From positions 1 through 64,000 of the forward strand of contig JAPKMW010000027.1 in the NCBI GenBank assembly GCA_026645575.1: a DNA stretch of 64,000 nt, written 5' to 3'. Of the stretch, positions 8,549 to 17,368 are shown piece by piece; within the stretch, counting starts at the first letter, position 1, and each line of letters starts with the position of its first letter. The DNA is from Caldilineaceae bacterium. GTDB lineage: Bacteria; Chloroflexota; Anaerolineae; Caldilineales; Caldilineaceae. The notes under the pieces are model-generated. The model was not told where the DNA came from. It worked only from the letters and a program-made list of their open reading frames with translations, and did no database searches. The position numbers were made by a program, and so were the translations under genes.

Positions 8549-9776
8549 GTTGATCAAGGGCGATGACCGCTTCGGCCAGCACTTGGACGCCAAGGGCCAG
8601 GTCTTCCGGTTGGGTCAACTCTTCGGGAGCGTGGCTGCGACCATCAATGCTCGGCACAAAGATCATGGCTGCCGGGGCCATCAAGGCGACATAGTTGGTG
8701 TCGTGGCCGGCGCCGCTGGGGGTGACAATGGCGTTGGGGTCATGTTGTCGGCAGATGTGTAAGACCGTTTCATGGAGCCAGGCGGGCGGGATGACCGAAT
8801 CCATGCGCGTGTCGTTAAAAAGTTGATAGGTGACGCCTCGTTCGGCGCAAGCGGCGTCAACCACCGTCATCAACTGCGCCCACATGCCGTCAACCTCGTT
8901 CATATTCAGGCTGCGCATTTCGGGCATCATCGTCACCTGTTCGGCAATGACGTTGCCCTGGTTGGGACGCACCTCCACCTTACCGATGGTGCCGACTGTG
9001 CCGGGGTGGGCGCGGGCAATGTCTTCAACGGCACAGATCACGCGCGCTGCGGCGGCCATCGCATCCTGGCGCAGATCCATGGGTGTGGCGCCAGCATGAT
9101 TGGCCTTGCCGCGCAATTCAAGGACCGCGCGGCGAATGCCGACAATGCCGCTCACCGCCGCCAACCGTGCGCCCCGCGCTTCCAGCACCGGTCCCTGTTC
9201 GATGTGTAATTCGAGGGCTGCGGCGATTTCTCCCGGCTGCACCAGGCAGTGGCCTAATTGATCGGGCTGACCGCCCATATCGGCAATGGCTTGGCGCAGG
9301 GTAATCCCGTTGACTGTCCGTTCGAGCCAGGCCGCTTTGAAATGATTGGTATAGCGGGCCAGGCTCCCCATACAGGCAATTGCATAGTCGGTCGCTTCTT
9401 CGGAAAGATAGTCGGCCAGAATCAGCGGGTGGCGCAACTGGTAGTTGGCGTCGCGTAGCGTGCGTACAACCTCTAACCCGCCGATGACCCCCAATACGCC
9501 ATCAAAACGCCCGCCCCCCATGACCGTATCGGTGTGCGAACCAATATGGAGGGCTGGCAACGCCTCACGGCCAGGGGTGCGACCAAAGAGGTTGCCCACC
9601 GCATCTAATTCGGTTGTCAAGCCGGTTGCTTCCATTTGTTGGCGCAACCATTGACGACTGCGTTGATATGCTTCCGACGGAAAACGCCGTGTCCAGCCGG
9701 GGGTATCAGGTTCCGTAAATTGCGCCATCTCGGCAATCGTCGCATGGAGCCGTGACGCATTGATGGTAATTGTCAT
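8544..9776 (-). CDS. Zn-dependent hydantoinase/carbamoylase family amidase (allantoate or N-carbamoyl amino acid hydrolase)
   Basis: This 410-residue M20-type enzyme hydrolyses carbamoyl or ureido groups. Metal-ligand motifs are in place: HIGSHTDTV, GGRFDGVLG, an acidic LSEEATDY, LELHIEQGP and GAGHDTNYVA followed by GRSHAPEE. FTEPDTPGWTRRFPS at the N-terminus is typical. MTITINASRL at 9776 is chosen over more upstream in-frame codons because homology begins there. It lies 61 bases downstream of the YgeY-like gene and probably shares its transcript. Allantoate or carbamoyl-amino-acid hydrolysis fits the purine-salvage context; the exact substrate is inferred. Confidence 0.88.
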   Translation of the reverse strand: MTITINASRLHATIAEMAQFTEPDTPGWTRRFPSEAYQRSRQWLRQQMEATGLTTELDAVGNLFGRTPGREALPALHIGSHTDTVMGGGRFDGVLGVIGGLEVVRTLRDANYQLRHPLILADYLSEEATDYAIACMGSLARYTNHFKAAWLERTVNGITLRQAIADMGGQPDQLGHCLVQPGEIAAALELHIEQGPVLEARGARLAAVSGIVGIRRAVLELRGKANHAGATPMDLRQDAMAAAARVICAVEDIARAHPGTVGTIGKVEVRPNQGNVIAEQVTMMPEMRSLNMNEVDGMWAQLMTVVDAACAERGVTYQLFNDTRMDSVIPPAWLHETVLHICRQHDPNAIVTPSGAGHDTNYVALMAPAAMIFVPSIDGRSHAPEELTQPEDLALGVQVLAEAVIALDQQ

Positions 9777-9837
9777 GGTGATTTTGACCTTGCTCCAAGG
9801 TAACTGCGTAATTCGTAATTCGTGATTCGTAAACGGG

Positions 9838-11058
9838 TCACGCACGACGCTTTAACAGGTACGGAAAGAGTGCATAAAATTCTGTGGCCTTGACTACATC
9901 GTCAAGGGGGACGCTGTCTTCGGTGGTGTGGGCGGTCACTTCGTCGCCGGGGCCAAAGCCGATGGCCGGAATGCCCGCTTTGCCGGCCCAGTAAGTGCCG
10001 TTGGTGCTAAAATTCCACTTACCGCTGGGCGCCGCAGGTAGACCGATGGCTTCACGGGTGGCTTGGCCGGCTACGATCATCGGATGGTCAGCCGGGTAGG
10101 CCCAGGCCGGGAAATATTTGTCCACGGGCAAGACAAAGCCGGTGTAGCTCGGCTCGTCGTAAAAGAGTTCTTCCAGGGTGATTGTGTCGCGTTGGTCGGG
10201 CGGGATCAGGGCGGCGATCTGCGCTTTGACGGCTTCTTTGCTCTCGCCAAAGGTGATGCGCCGGTCGATAAAGATGGTGCATTCATCGGGGACAGCGTTG
10301 ATCGATGGCGTTTTGACCTGCATATCGCTGACGGTGATCTTGCCGTGGCCCAGAAATTCATGGTCGCCCAACTGCGGCTCCAGTTGGCTAATGGCAGCGA
10401 TAATCGGCAGCATCTTGTAGATGGCGTTGTCGCCTAGATGGTTGGAAGCGGCATGGGCGCTCTTGCCCTTGGCGGTGATTTTGAGTTCCAGCCGCCCCTT
10501 GTGGCCGCGATAGACCTGCATTTTGGTCGGCTCGCCGATGATTACATAGTCGGGGCGCAGCTTGGGGTCAACTTCGACAAAGCTGTTGGGGGCGATGCCG
10601 TCACACCACTCTTCCATATTGCCGAAATAGTAGAGGGTGTATTCGTCGGGGGAAATTAGGCCCAGGTCACGGGCCAGGGCGATGCCGTAGACCATGCCCG
10701 GCGTCGAGCCTTTTTCGTCGCAGGCGCCGCGGGCATAGAAGATGCCGTCTTCTACTTTGCCCACAAAGGGGTCCCATTGCCAGGCCGCTGGGTCGCCAAT
10801 GCCCACGGTGTCTACATGGCTATCGTAGACCAGCACGGTGGGGCCATGCCCGACGCGACCCAGGATGTTGCCCATGACATCAAAGCGTACTTCGTCAAAG
10901 CCCAACGCCGTCATCTCGGCAGCAATGCGTGTGCCGACGGCCTGTAGTTGACTCGCCATGCTGGGGATGGCACAGATGTCGCGCAGAAAGTGGATGATCG
11001 CATCCCGCCGCTGCTCGACTGCTTCATGCAATGCGTGTAACAATTCTGCTGAAATCAT
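9838..11058 (-). CDS. ygeY: YgeY-family M20 hydrolase linked to selenium-dependent purine catabolism
   Basis: This 406-residue metallopeptidase-fold hydrolase has DSHVDTVGIGDPAAW, YARGACDEKGSTPGM, YFGNMEEWCDG and IIGEPTKMQVYRGHKGRLE, which together mark the YgeY subgroup rather than generic ArgE/DapE. In other bacteria ygeY sits with selenium-dependent xanthine-type hydroxylase, ygeW/ygeX and yqeB/yqeC genes; the YqeB and YqeC relics here support that link. The start at 11058 (MISAELLHAL) has AGAGAAG upstream. The gene is divergent from an enolase-superfamily gene. The chemical reaction is not firmly established for the family. Confidence 0.85.
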   Translation of the reverse strand: MISAELLHALHEAVEQRRDAIIHFLRDICAIPSMASQLQAVGTRIAAEMTALGFDEVRFDVMGNILGRVGHGPTVLVYDSHVDTVGIGDPAAWQWDPFVGKVEDGIFYARGACDEKGSTPGMVYGIALARDLGLISPDEYTLYYFGNMEEWCDGIAPNSFVEVDPKLRPDYVIIGEPTKMQVYRGHKGRLELKITAKGKSAHAASNHLGDNAIYKMLPIIAAISQLEPQLGDHEFLGHGKITVSDMQVKTPSINAVPDECTIFIDRRITFGESKEAVKAQIAALIPPDQRDTITLEELFYDEPSYTGFVLPVDKYFPAWAYPADHPMIVAGQATREAIGLPAAPSGKWNFSTNGTYWAGKAGIPAIGFGPGDEVTAHTTEDSVPLDDVVKATEFYALFPYLLKRRA

Positions 11059-11116
11059 CGGTGCTTCTCTTTGCCGGATACATTGGTGATGGTGGTACAA
11101 TTTTGTTTACAGGTGA

Positions 11117-11147
11117 TTGCGTCAACCTAAAGAGTATTCTGTATAAA
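11117..11147 (+). promoter_or_regulatory. Candidate promoter for the enolase-superfamily gene
   Basis: TTGCGT at 11117-11122 and TATAAA at 11142-11147 are separated by 19 bases in the divergent spacer, about 60 bases upstream of the ATG at 11210. Spacing is slightly long. Confidence 0.35.
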
Positions 11148-11209
11148 ACAACAACTTTTGTCAAAACTGCTGCTGGTTGTGTGGCCCCTTCCAAAGAAAG
11201 CAAAGCAAG

Positions 11210-12613
11210 ATGCAAAGTGATATTCGTGTTCGTAGTGTTGAAACCTTCAAAGTCATGACCCGCTGCCGCACGCCGCTCAAGTTTGGCGCCGTGGTTGTCG
11301 ATGAATTGCCCATTGGCTATGCCCGTGTCACGGTGGAGAACCGGCATGGCCGGCTGGCGACCGGATGGGGCGCCATGTTTCTCATGGATTTGTGGGCCTG
11401 GCCGGTCTCCAAGGCGTCCCATGCGGCTAAGAATCAGGTGATGTGTGACCTCTTTGACGCCTACGCCCGGTTGATCGGCAGCTATCAACACTTTGGTCAT
11501 CCCATCGAGATTTTTATGGCGACCAAGGCTGATCTGCAACGGCTGAACGAGTCCATCTGCGCGCAGCTTACGCCGGGGGAAACCATGCCTTTTCTGGGCG
11601 CCCTCATCTGTGCCAGCCCGGTTGACCATGCGCTCCATGACGCCTTTGGGCAGGTCAACAGCATTGATTCCTACCGCGGCTATGGGCCGGAGTATATGGG
11701 TTTTGACCTTTCTCGCTATTTGGGCGATGCGTACCGGGGCGTCTACCCATCGCAATTCCTGCGCCAGGATTATGCACCAACCGTACCAGTTTTTCATCTG
11801 GTGGGCGGATTGGATCTCTTGCGCAAGAGCGAAGTCACTGCCGCTTTTCCACAAGATGGCATTCCCAATTCGTTGGATGAGTGGATTGCGCGCGATGGCG
11901 TTTTTTGTCTCAAGGTAAAGTTGCAAGGCCGCAACCTTGACTGGGACCTACACCGCACGCTGGAAGTTTCCCGCATCTACCACGAAGTACGCGCTACTGT
12001 GCGACCTGATCTGCCGGTTCGCCCCTATCTTACCGCTGACACCAACGAGCAATGCGAATCGCCCGAATACATGATCGAGTACCTGCACAAAGTGCGTGAA
12101 CAGGCGCCCCAGGTCTATGACGAAATTCTTTACCTCGAACAGCCGACCGAACGCGACTTGACGGCGCACCGCTGGGACATGCGAACGCTTGCCAAGTACA
12201 AACCGGTGCTGATCGATGAGAGTTTGTCCACCGTGGAGGATTTCAAATTAGCGATGGAGTTAGGCTGGTCGGGCATTGCGCTCAAAAGTTGTAAATGTCT
12301 CTCCTCTGATCTGCTCTTTATCCCGCTGGCCGAGATGAACCGGATTCCCTATGCCGTGCAGGATTTGACCAACCCTTCACTGGCCTTGATCGAATCGGTG
12401 GGACTGGCGGCGCGCTGTCATACGATTTTGGGCGTAGAAGCAAACTCCCGGCAATTTTTCCCGGCGGCCAATGAACTGGCCGCGGCTGTGCATCCGGGGC
12501 TGTACAACGTGCGCAATGGTGTCGCCAACACCGCAACGCTGCGGGGAACGGGGTTGGGGATGCAAGTAGAGAAACTGCCGGCGCTGGTCGCGTTCATTGA
12601 ACAGAACGGTTGA
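11210..12613 (+). CDS. Enolase-superfamily (mandelate racemase / muconate lactonizing-like) protein
   Basis: This 467-residue protein carries the enolase-superfamily barrel motifs in order: a KVKL lysine pair, the metal acids of TADTNEQ, LEQPT and IDESL, then ALKSCK and VQDLTNPSLALIES. These imply proton abstraction next to a carboxylate and dehydration or racemisation of an acid sugar or similar acid. It is longer than typical members (about 370-400), mostly through extra sequence in the first half (LTPGETMPFLGALICASPVDHALHDA). A divergent paralogue with the same layout is at 24505-25848. The ATG at 11210 follows a weak AGCAAAGCAAG ribosome site. Confidence 0.85.
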   Translation: MQSDIRVRSVETFKVMTRCRTPLKFGAVVVDELPIGYARVTVENRHGRLATGWGAMFLMDLWAWPVSKASHAAKNQVMCDLFDAYARLIGSYQHFGHPIEIFMATKADLQRLNESICAQLTPGETMPFLGALICASPVDHALHDAFGQVNSIDSYRGYGPEYMGFDLSRYLGDAYRGVYPSQFLRQDYAPTVPVFHLVGGLDLLRKSEVTAAFPQDGIPNSLDEWIARDGVFCLKVKLQGRNLDWDLHRTLEVSRIYHEVRATVRPDLPVRPYLTADTNEQCESPEYMIEYLHKVREQAPQVYDEILYLEQPTERDLTAHRWDMRTLAKYKPVLIDESLSTVEDFKLAMELGWSGIALKSCKCLSSDLLFIPLAEMNRIPYAVQDLTNPSLALIESVGLAARCHTILGVEANSRQFFPAANELAAAVHPGLYNVRNGVANTATLRGTGLGMQVEKLPALVAFIEQNG

Positions 12614-12621
12614 GGTGTTTG

Positions 12622-13177
12622 ATGCACGCAATCATCGCTGACATTGTTCGTGCCATTCACCCATATGATTCCCTGGAAGCCGCTCACCTTGCGCAGACAT
12701 TCGCCTGGATTGCTTCGGGCGCACCCTTGTGTCGTACGGCGAAACCGGCCACGCCACCGCAACATTTGGTTGCCTACTTTGCGCTCTTTGACCCGCACCA
12801 GCAAAAACTACTGTTGGTTGATCACAAAAACGCCGGCCTCTGGTTGCCCAATGGCGGCCATGTGGAAGTCGGAGAGCATCCACGCACAACTGTTGTGCGT
12901 GAACTGGGCGAAGAACTGGGGCTAGACGCACATTTTTTTCTGGCCGGATCCCCTCTTTCTGACGATAACGGAGACGGTGGGCGGGGTGCGGCATACAGAC
13001 GTGTCGTTCTGGTATGTCCTCTATGCTGATTGTACGCAACCGCTGACTTATGATGAAGGTGAATTTTATGGCGTTGCCTGGTTCCCACTGGATCAACTAC
13101 CCCTCACCCGTACCGATCCCCACTTGGCGCGCTTTGTGGCGAAGTTACAGGCGCAGCGGACACGACAACGGATTTAG
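12622..13177 (+). pseudogene. NUDIX hydrolase split by a frameshift
   Basis: The first frame (ATG 12622) contains an intact Nudix box, GGHVEVGEHPRTTVVRELGE continuing EELGL. It then slides into nonsense and stops at 13029. The next frame carries the natural C-terminal half: FWPDPLFLTITETVGG, then RHTDVSFWYVLYADC, EGEFYGVAWFPLDQLP, ending at 13177. Removing one T from the seven-T run at 12933-12939 joins the halves into a protein of about 185 residues. NUDIX enzymes hydrolyse nucleoside diphosphate derivatives. It follows the enolase-superfamily gene by nine bases. A sequencing or assembly error, slippage, or a real mutation are all possible. Confidence 0.75.
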
Positions 13178-13244
13178 GCGGCAACGAATTCAATCCGGTT
13201 ACGCACCGAGTTCAGATGAGTTCATTTCAAAGGGAGATGATCGA

Positions 13245-13817
13245 ATGGGAAATGGCAAGCTTTATACGGCGCCTGCCGCCCAACAGTTGCGCCATAGCCT
13301 TGAACAATCCGATTTTCAACTATTCTATGACCACGGTGCTGCCAGCGATGCAATGGCAATTGCCGTATGGTATGGCGATCAATATACGCAACCATTGCGC
13401 CCAAAACAACTGGCTCACCTTGATCTGGCCGTCGTCCATGATAAAAGTTTGCGCGTTGTTGCGTTGATTGAAATTGAAGACACGACCGATAATCCCAAGA
13501 CTCTCCTTGGCGATCTGATGGCTACCCTGTTGGGCAGTGGCATTGCGGTTGGTTCACAAACCCCGTGGACAATTGGTCCGTGGACAACATTAATTATCTT
13601 TGCCCATATTGATAATCCAGCCCGTCAAACCGAGTATCAAGGTCGGATAGCTTATCTGCAAACCCAGATCAGGCGCCTCCTTCCCCAAATCGGGACAAAC
13701 AACGCCAGGATTGGGTGCGTGATTCTTGATTCATTTGTGACACAAGCAGAGTTGGACGATAAGCTTCAATACTATGTGGGCGAGGCGATGAAGGCGGGTA
13801 TTACCCAATTCCCCTAA
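13245..13817 (+). CDS. Hypothetical protein with a PD-(D/E)XK-like core
   Basis: I do not recognise the family of this 190-residue protein. The ATG at 13245 has AGGGAG eight bases upstream. The central HLDLAVVHDKSLRVVALIEIED resembles the D...ExE/K beta-hairpin of PD-(D/E)XK folds, followed by an amphipathic helix (KTLLGDLMATLLGSGIAV), but the usual lysine after the glutamate is missing, so activity is doubtful. The C-terminal part (ILDSFVTQAELDDKLQYYVGEAM) looks helical. It lies between the NUDIX relic and a Gfo/Idh/MocA gene on the same strand. Confidence 0.7.
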   Translation: MGNGKLYTAPAAQQLRHSLEQSDFQLFYDHGAASDAMAIAVWYGDQYTQPLRPKQLAHLDLAVVHDKSLRVVALIEIEDTTDNPKTLLGDLMATLLGSGIAVGSQTPWTIGPWTTLIIFAHIDNPARQTEYQGRIAYLQTQIRRLLPQIGTNNARIGCVILDSFVTQAELDDKLQYYVGEAMKAGITQFP

Positions 13818-13875
13818 CGCAAGCGTTGTGCGCCACGAAACATGATTTTGTATTAACCAAGAAGAGGAAGATCCC

Positions 13876-14841
13876 ATGCTCGACAAAGTACGTGTCGTCA
13901 TGATCGGTGCTGGTGGCATGGCCAACCGGGTTCATTATCCATCGCTGGCCGGCTTTCACGATGTAGAGATTGCCGCCATCTGTGACCTCGATCCGGTGCG
14001 CTTGACCGCCACCGCCAACCGCTATGAGGTGGAACATCGGTACACCGATTACCGCAAAATGATCGAAGAGACCGCGCCCAACGCTGTCTATGCCATCGGT
14101 CAGCCCCATTTTATGATCGACATCTGGCTGTGGTGTCTTAGCCAGGGGCTGAATCTCTATATTGAGAAACCAATGGGCATCACGCTCCATCAGGCGCGTC
14201 TGTTACACCACCTGGCCGAGCAGAAAGGGTGCATTACTCAGGTCAGCTTCCAAAGGCGCGCCTGCCCGATGGTGGTGCATCTGCACAATGAATGCTTGAA
14301 ACGGGGGCCAATTGTCCATGCCGAATGTGCCTTTTACAAATGCGAACCGCAACCCTACCTGCAAGCCCGCGACCACATGATGGATGATGGCGTCCACGCC
14401 ATTGACACCCTGCGCTGGATCTGTGGCGGCGAAGTGGTGGAGGTTGAAAGTCGCTGCAAGCGCATTGGCACCCCAGACATCAACTTTATTTCGGCCTTCC
14501 TGCATTTTGACAATGGCGCCACCGGCGTCATGCTCAACAGCTGGACGAGCGGTCGGCGCATCTTCAAAGTAGAAATGCACGCTCCCGGTATCTGCGCCGA
14601 AGCCGAACATGAAAACAAGGGCCGCCTCTATGCCGATGGCGACACCAAAGGCATTGAATTTGATACGCGCCAGGTGGCCGGCAGCGACGAGATTCGCATT
14701 TACGGCGGCTTTCAAGCCAAAAACCGTGAATTTATTGACGCCGTCAAGACCGGAACGCAGCCGTCGTCCTGCTTTGCCGACGCGATCAAGACCATGGCAG
14801 TGGCGGAGATTATTCTGGCGCAGGCGTTGCTTAAGCCGTAG
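13876..14841 (+). CDS. Gfo/Idh/MocA-family oxidoreductase
   Basis: This 321-residue NAD(P)-dependent dehydrogenase begins with a Rossmann motif (VVMIGAGGMANRVH) and carries the conserved EKP triad at residues 97-99. The helix DDGVHAIDTLRWICG, where Asp/His would be catalytic, follows near 172. Such enzymes oxidise or isomerise sugars and cyclitols. AGAGGAAG lies upstream of the start. With the sugar isomerase at 15705 it suggests carbohydrate oxidation; the substrate is unknown. Confidence 0.9.
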   Translation: MLDKVRVVMIGAGGMANRVHYPSLAGFHDVEIAAICDLDPVRLTATANRYEVEHRYTDYRKMIEETAPNAVYAIGQPHFMIDIWLWCLSQGLNLYIEKPMGITLHQARLLHHLAEQKGCITQVSFQRRACPMVVHLHNECLKRGPIVHAECAFYKCEPQPYLQARDHMMDDGVHAIDTLRWICGGEVVEVESRCKRIGTPDINFISAFLHFDNGATGVMLNSWTSGRRIFKVEMHAPGICAEAEHENKGRLYADGDTKGIEFDTRQVAGSDEIRIYGGFQAKNREFIDAVKTGTQPSSCFADAIKTMAVAEIILAQALLKP

Positions 14842-15036
14842 CACGTGTGAAAGTGAAGGCGCGGAAATCATGGAAACAATTTGCAGCGCTTTGGCCCCTG
14901 CTATTCATCCCTGGCGCGGATTGGGGAGATTGCGCAGAAAAACGCAACATGACAATTGCTTGTGTGAAGTTTCGCCTTGGCTTGTGGTATACTGAACTAG
15001 ACGCTGGCGTAGTAAAGCTGTAATGCGGAGGGAATC

Positions 15037-15657
15037 ATGACCGTTCTTGAACGCTTACCAAAAGGACGTGGCGAGCCAGTTTGGGAGATTGCACGCCTGT
15101 TCCCTGTTCAGGGTGAGTGGACAGTTGAGGAATATTTGGCGCTCGATACCAACCATCTTGTTGAATTCTCCAATGGCTATGTGGAGGTTTTACCCATGCC
15201 GTCACCGTCTCATCAACGGATCGTTTTCTTTTTGCAAAGAATACTTTGGGTATATATCACAGATCGGCGTCTGGGCGAGGTATTATCGGCTCCTTTGCCC
15301 GTCGAATTATGGTCTAAAAAATTTCGTGAACCTGATTTGATCTTTGTCTCGAAAGCAAAACTGGCCCATCAATCTGCCAAGTTCTGGCGTAACGTTGACT
15401 TAGTGATTGAAGTCGTCAGCCCAGATGATCCTGGGCGCGATTATGAAGACAAACGCGAAGAATATGCACGCGCTGGCATTGCTGAATACTGGATTGTTGA
15501 TCAGCAGAAAAAAGTCGTGACTGTCCTCGTCTTACAGGGGAAAACCTATCAAGTCCATCAGGAATTCAAGCCAGGTATGCAACTAACCTCTGTGTTATTA
15601 GAAGGTTTTACGCTGCCGGTTAGTGACATTTTTACCGCAGCGTTGCCACCACTGTAA
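15037..15657 (+). CDS. Uma2-family (DUF820) putative endonuclease
   Basis: This 206-residue protein is a standard-length Uma2 member, a PD-(D/E)XK-fold family abundant in cyanobacteria and Chloroflexota. Visible landmarks are WTVEEYLALD, VEFSNGYVEVLPMPS, the acidic REPDLIFVS, then VDLVIEVVSPDDPGRDYEDKREEYARAGIAEYWIVD, where D, E and K match the nuclease-like core. The start has GGAGGG upstream. Biological role is unproven; mobile-element or defence functions have been proposed for the family. Confidence 0.9.
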   Translation: MTVLERLPKGRGEPVWEIARLFPVQGEWTVEEYLALDTNHLVEFSNGYVEVLPMPSPSHQRIVFFLQRILWVYITDRRLGEVLSAPLPVELWSKKFREPDLIFVSKAKLAHQSAKFWRNVDLVIEVVSPDDPGRDYEDKREEYARAGIAEYWIVDQQKKVVTVLVLQGKTYQVHQEFKPGMQLTSVLLEGFTLPVSDIFTAALPPL

Positions 15658-15704
15658 ACCTACCTGTCGCACCGGCCATCAATCATAAGGAGCCAACAAG
15701 GGCT

Positions 15705-16505
15705 ATGTCTAATCAAGTTGCTGTCTTTGTCAAACCCTGGAAAGCGCTGTCCCTCCCCGATCTGGGCGCACATATCCGCAACCTGGGTTTCCAGTGGATC
15801 GAACTGCCGGTGCGTCCCGGTTTTCCTTGCCAACCGGCGACGATTGAACGCGACCTGCTGGAAGCGGTCAAAATTCTAGGCGACCAAGGCGTGCGCATTC
15901 TCAATATCACCGCCGCACTGCCGCTGGATGAGGAACGGCTCTACGCTGCCTGCGCGGCTGCCGGCATTGGCATGAACCGGGTCATGTTTGGCGTCGATGG
16001 TCGGCGTTACTGGGAAGCCGAAGCCGCCGCCCGCCGTCAATTAGACGCCGCGCTGCCTTTCTGTGAACAGTACAACGTCCAGATCGGCATCCAAAACCAT
16101 TGCGCCAAGTTTGTCGGCGTCAACGAGATGGGCCTCTATCATTTGGTCAAGGATTATAACCCGAAGTATATTGGCATTGTCTGGGACGCGGCCCATAACG
16201 CGTTGGAAGGGATGGAGCCGGAGTTAGCCATCGACGTGGTGGAAGCCTATCTCTGCTGTGTCAACTTGAAGAACGCCTTCTGGCAGCGGGTCAATGGCCC
16301 GGAAGCGGAGGTGGCTGAATGGAAAGTCTACTGGACTTCCGGTCGCCAGGGGCGCGCTTCGTGGCCGCGGGTGGTTGCCAAATTGCAGGCGATCAACTAC
16401 ACCGGCCCCATCTGCTTGACGGCGGAATATAGTGATCACGATGCCGTGGATCGGCTCATTCAGCAGGATCTCGCCTTTGCGCAGTCACTTCTGGATCGCG
16501 CATGA
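15705..16505 (+). CDS. Sugar phosphate isomerase/epimerase (xylose isomerase-like TIM barrel)
   Basis: This 266-residue protein shows the AP-endonuclease-2/xylose isomerase-like barrel: IRNLGFQWIELPVRPGFP, IGIQNHCAKFVG, YIGIVWDAAHNALEGME and the late CLTAEYSDHDAVDRL. These contain plausible metal ligands (E, H, D). Family members interconvert ketoses, aldoses or inosose derivatives. Its stop overlaps the next start in ATGA, so translation is probably coupled to the deoxyribosyltransferase-DinB fusion gene. An AAGGAG lies 12 bases before the ATG. Confidence 0.85.
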   Translation: MSNQVAVFVKPWKALSLPDLGAHIRNLGFQWIELPVRPGFPCQPATIERDLLEAVKILGDQGVRILNITAALPLDEERLYAACAAAGIGMNRVMFGVDGRRYWEAEAAARRQLDAALPFCEQYNVQIGIQNHCAKFVGVNEMGLYHLVKDYNPKYIGIVWDAAHNALEGMEPELAIDVVEAYLCCVNLKNAFWQRVNGPEAEVAEWKVYWTSGRQGRASWPRVVAKLQAINYTGPICLTAEYSDHDAVDRLIQQDLAFAQSLLDRA

Positions 16506-17368
16506 AACTTTATCTTGCCATCAAATACCATGCCGATCAGCGTAACCGGCAAGCTATTGAACGTCTTACCGAAGTGTTGACGGCGCAAGGCCATGATCTC
16601 TTCTGCATTGCCCGCGATCTGGAGCAATGGGGCGCTTTGTCTTTTCCCGCCGACAAATTGATGCTCTATACCTTTCAAATCATCGCTGCATCAGATGTGG
16701 TGCTGGTTGATCTCACCGAAAAAGGCGTTGGGCTGGGCATCGAAGCAGGCTATGCACATTCTATTGGCATTCCAGTTGTGACCATTGCGCAAACCGGTGC
16801 TGATGTTTCCGAAACCTTGCGTGGCATCTCGACGGCGGTTTTCTCGTATACCGACTATACCGACTTGGCAAAGCTGCCGCTGCCAACCCCTAATCGCCAA
16901 TCCAAAGCGCTTACCCTTTGGCGTTTTAGTAGCAGGTCGGTGGAACGGCTGCTGGCTTGTTTGGATGGCCTGGATGAGGCAGCGCTCAATTGGCGACCAT
17001 TACCCAACGCCAGTAGCCTCTATAATCTGGCTACCCACATCATCGGCAATATTGAAGAGACGGTGCTGGGGGTGATTTGTGGACACAAGGTAGCCCGCGA
17101 CCGTGATGCTGAATTTTCAGTCATTGGCAGCGATACCGCTGCGCTCCGGACACGCTGGGAGCAATTAGAGACGCAGATCATCCGCGATCTAACCTATATG
17201 ACGCCCATCGATCTTGACCGCCCTCGCTTGCACCCGCGTCGCGGCATGATAAGCTCCTGGGAAATTTTGATCGTGGTTGCCCGTCATGCCGCTGAACATC
17301 TGGCGCACGCTGAACTAACCCGCGATCTATTCCTGGCAACCCATCAAAAAGAAAGCAGACTGGCATGA
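16502..17368 (+). CDS. Nucleoside 2-deoxyribosyltransferase-like / DinB-like fusion protein
   Basis: Two unrelated parts are visible in 288 residues. Residues 1-125 look like the nucleoside 2-deoxyribosyltransferase fold (MKLYLAIKYHAD, then DVVLVDLTEKGVGLGIEAGYAHSIGIPVVTIA). Residues 138-280 look like a DinB/DUF664 four-helix bundle: LDEAALNWRPLPNASSLYNLATHIIGN and a late HAAEHLAHAELTRD, where the spaced histidines would bind a metal. The start and stop each overlap their neighbours by four bases (ATGA). The pairing could mean repair or clearance of a damaged nucleoside or thiol adduct; that is only a guess. Confidence 0.75.
   Translation: MKLYLAIKYHADQRNRQAIERLTEVLTAQGHDLFCIARDLEQWGALSFPADKLMLYTFQIIAASDVVLVDLTEKGVGLGIEAGYAHSIGIPVVTIAQTGADVSETLRGISTAVFSYTDYTDLAKLPLPTPNRQSKALTLWRFSSRSVERLLACLDGLDEAALNWRPLPNASSLYNLATHIIGNIEETVLGVICGHKVARDRDAEFSVIGSDTAALRTRWEQLETQIIRDLTYMTPIDLDRPRLHPRRGMISSWEILIVVARHAAEHLAHAELTRDLFLATHQKESRLA

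Noticed and set aside
14956..14993. Promoter with TATACT upstream of the Uma2 gene
   Set aside because: TATACT is present but no -35 element is at acceptable distance.
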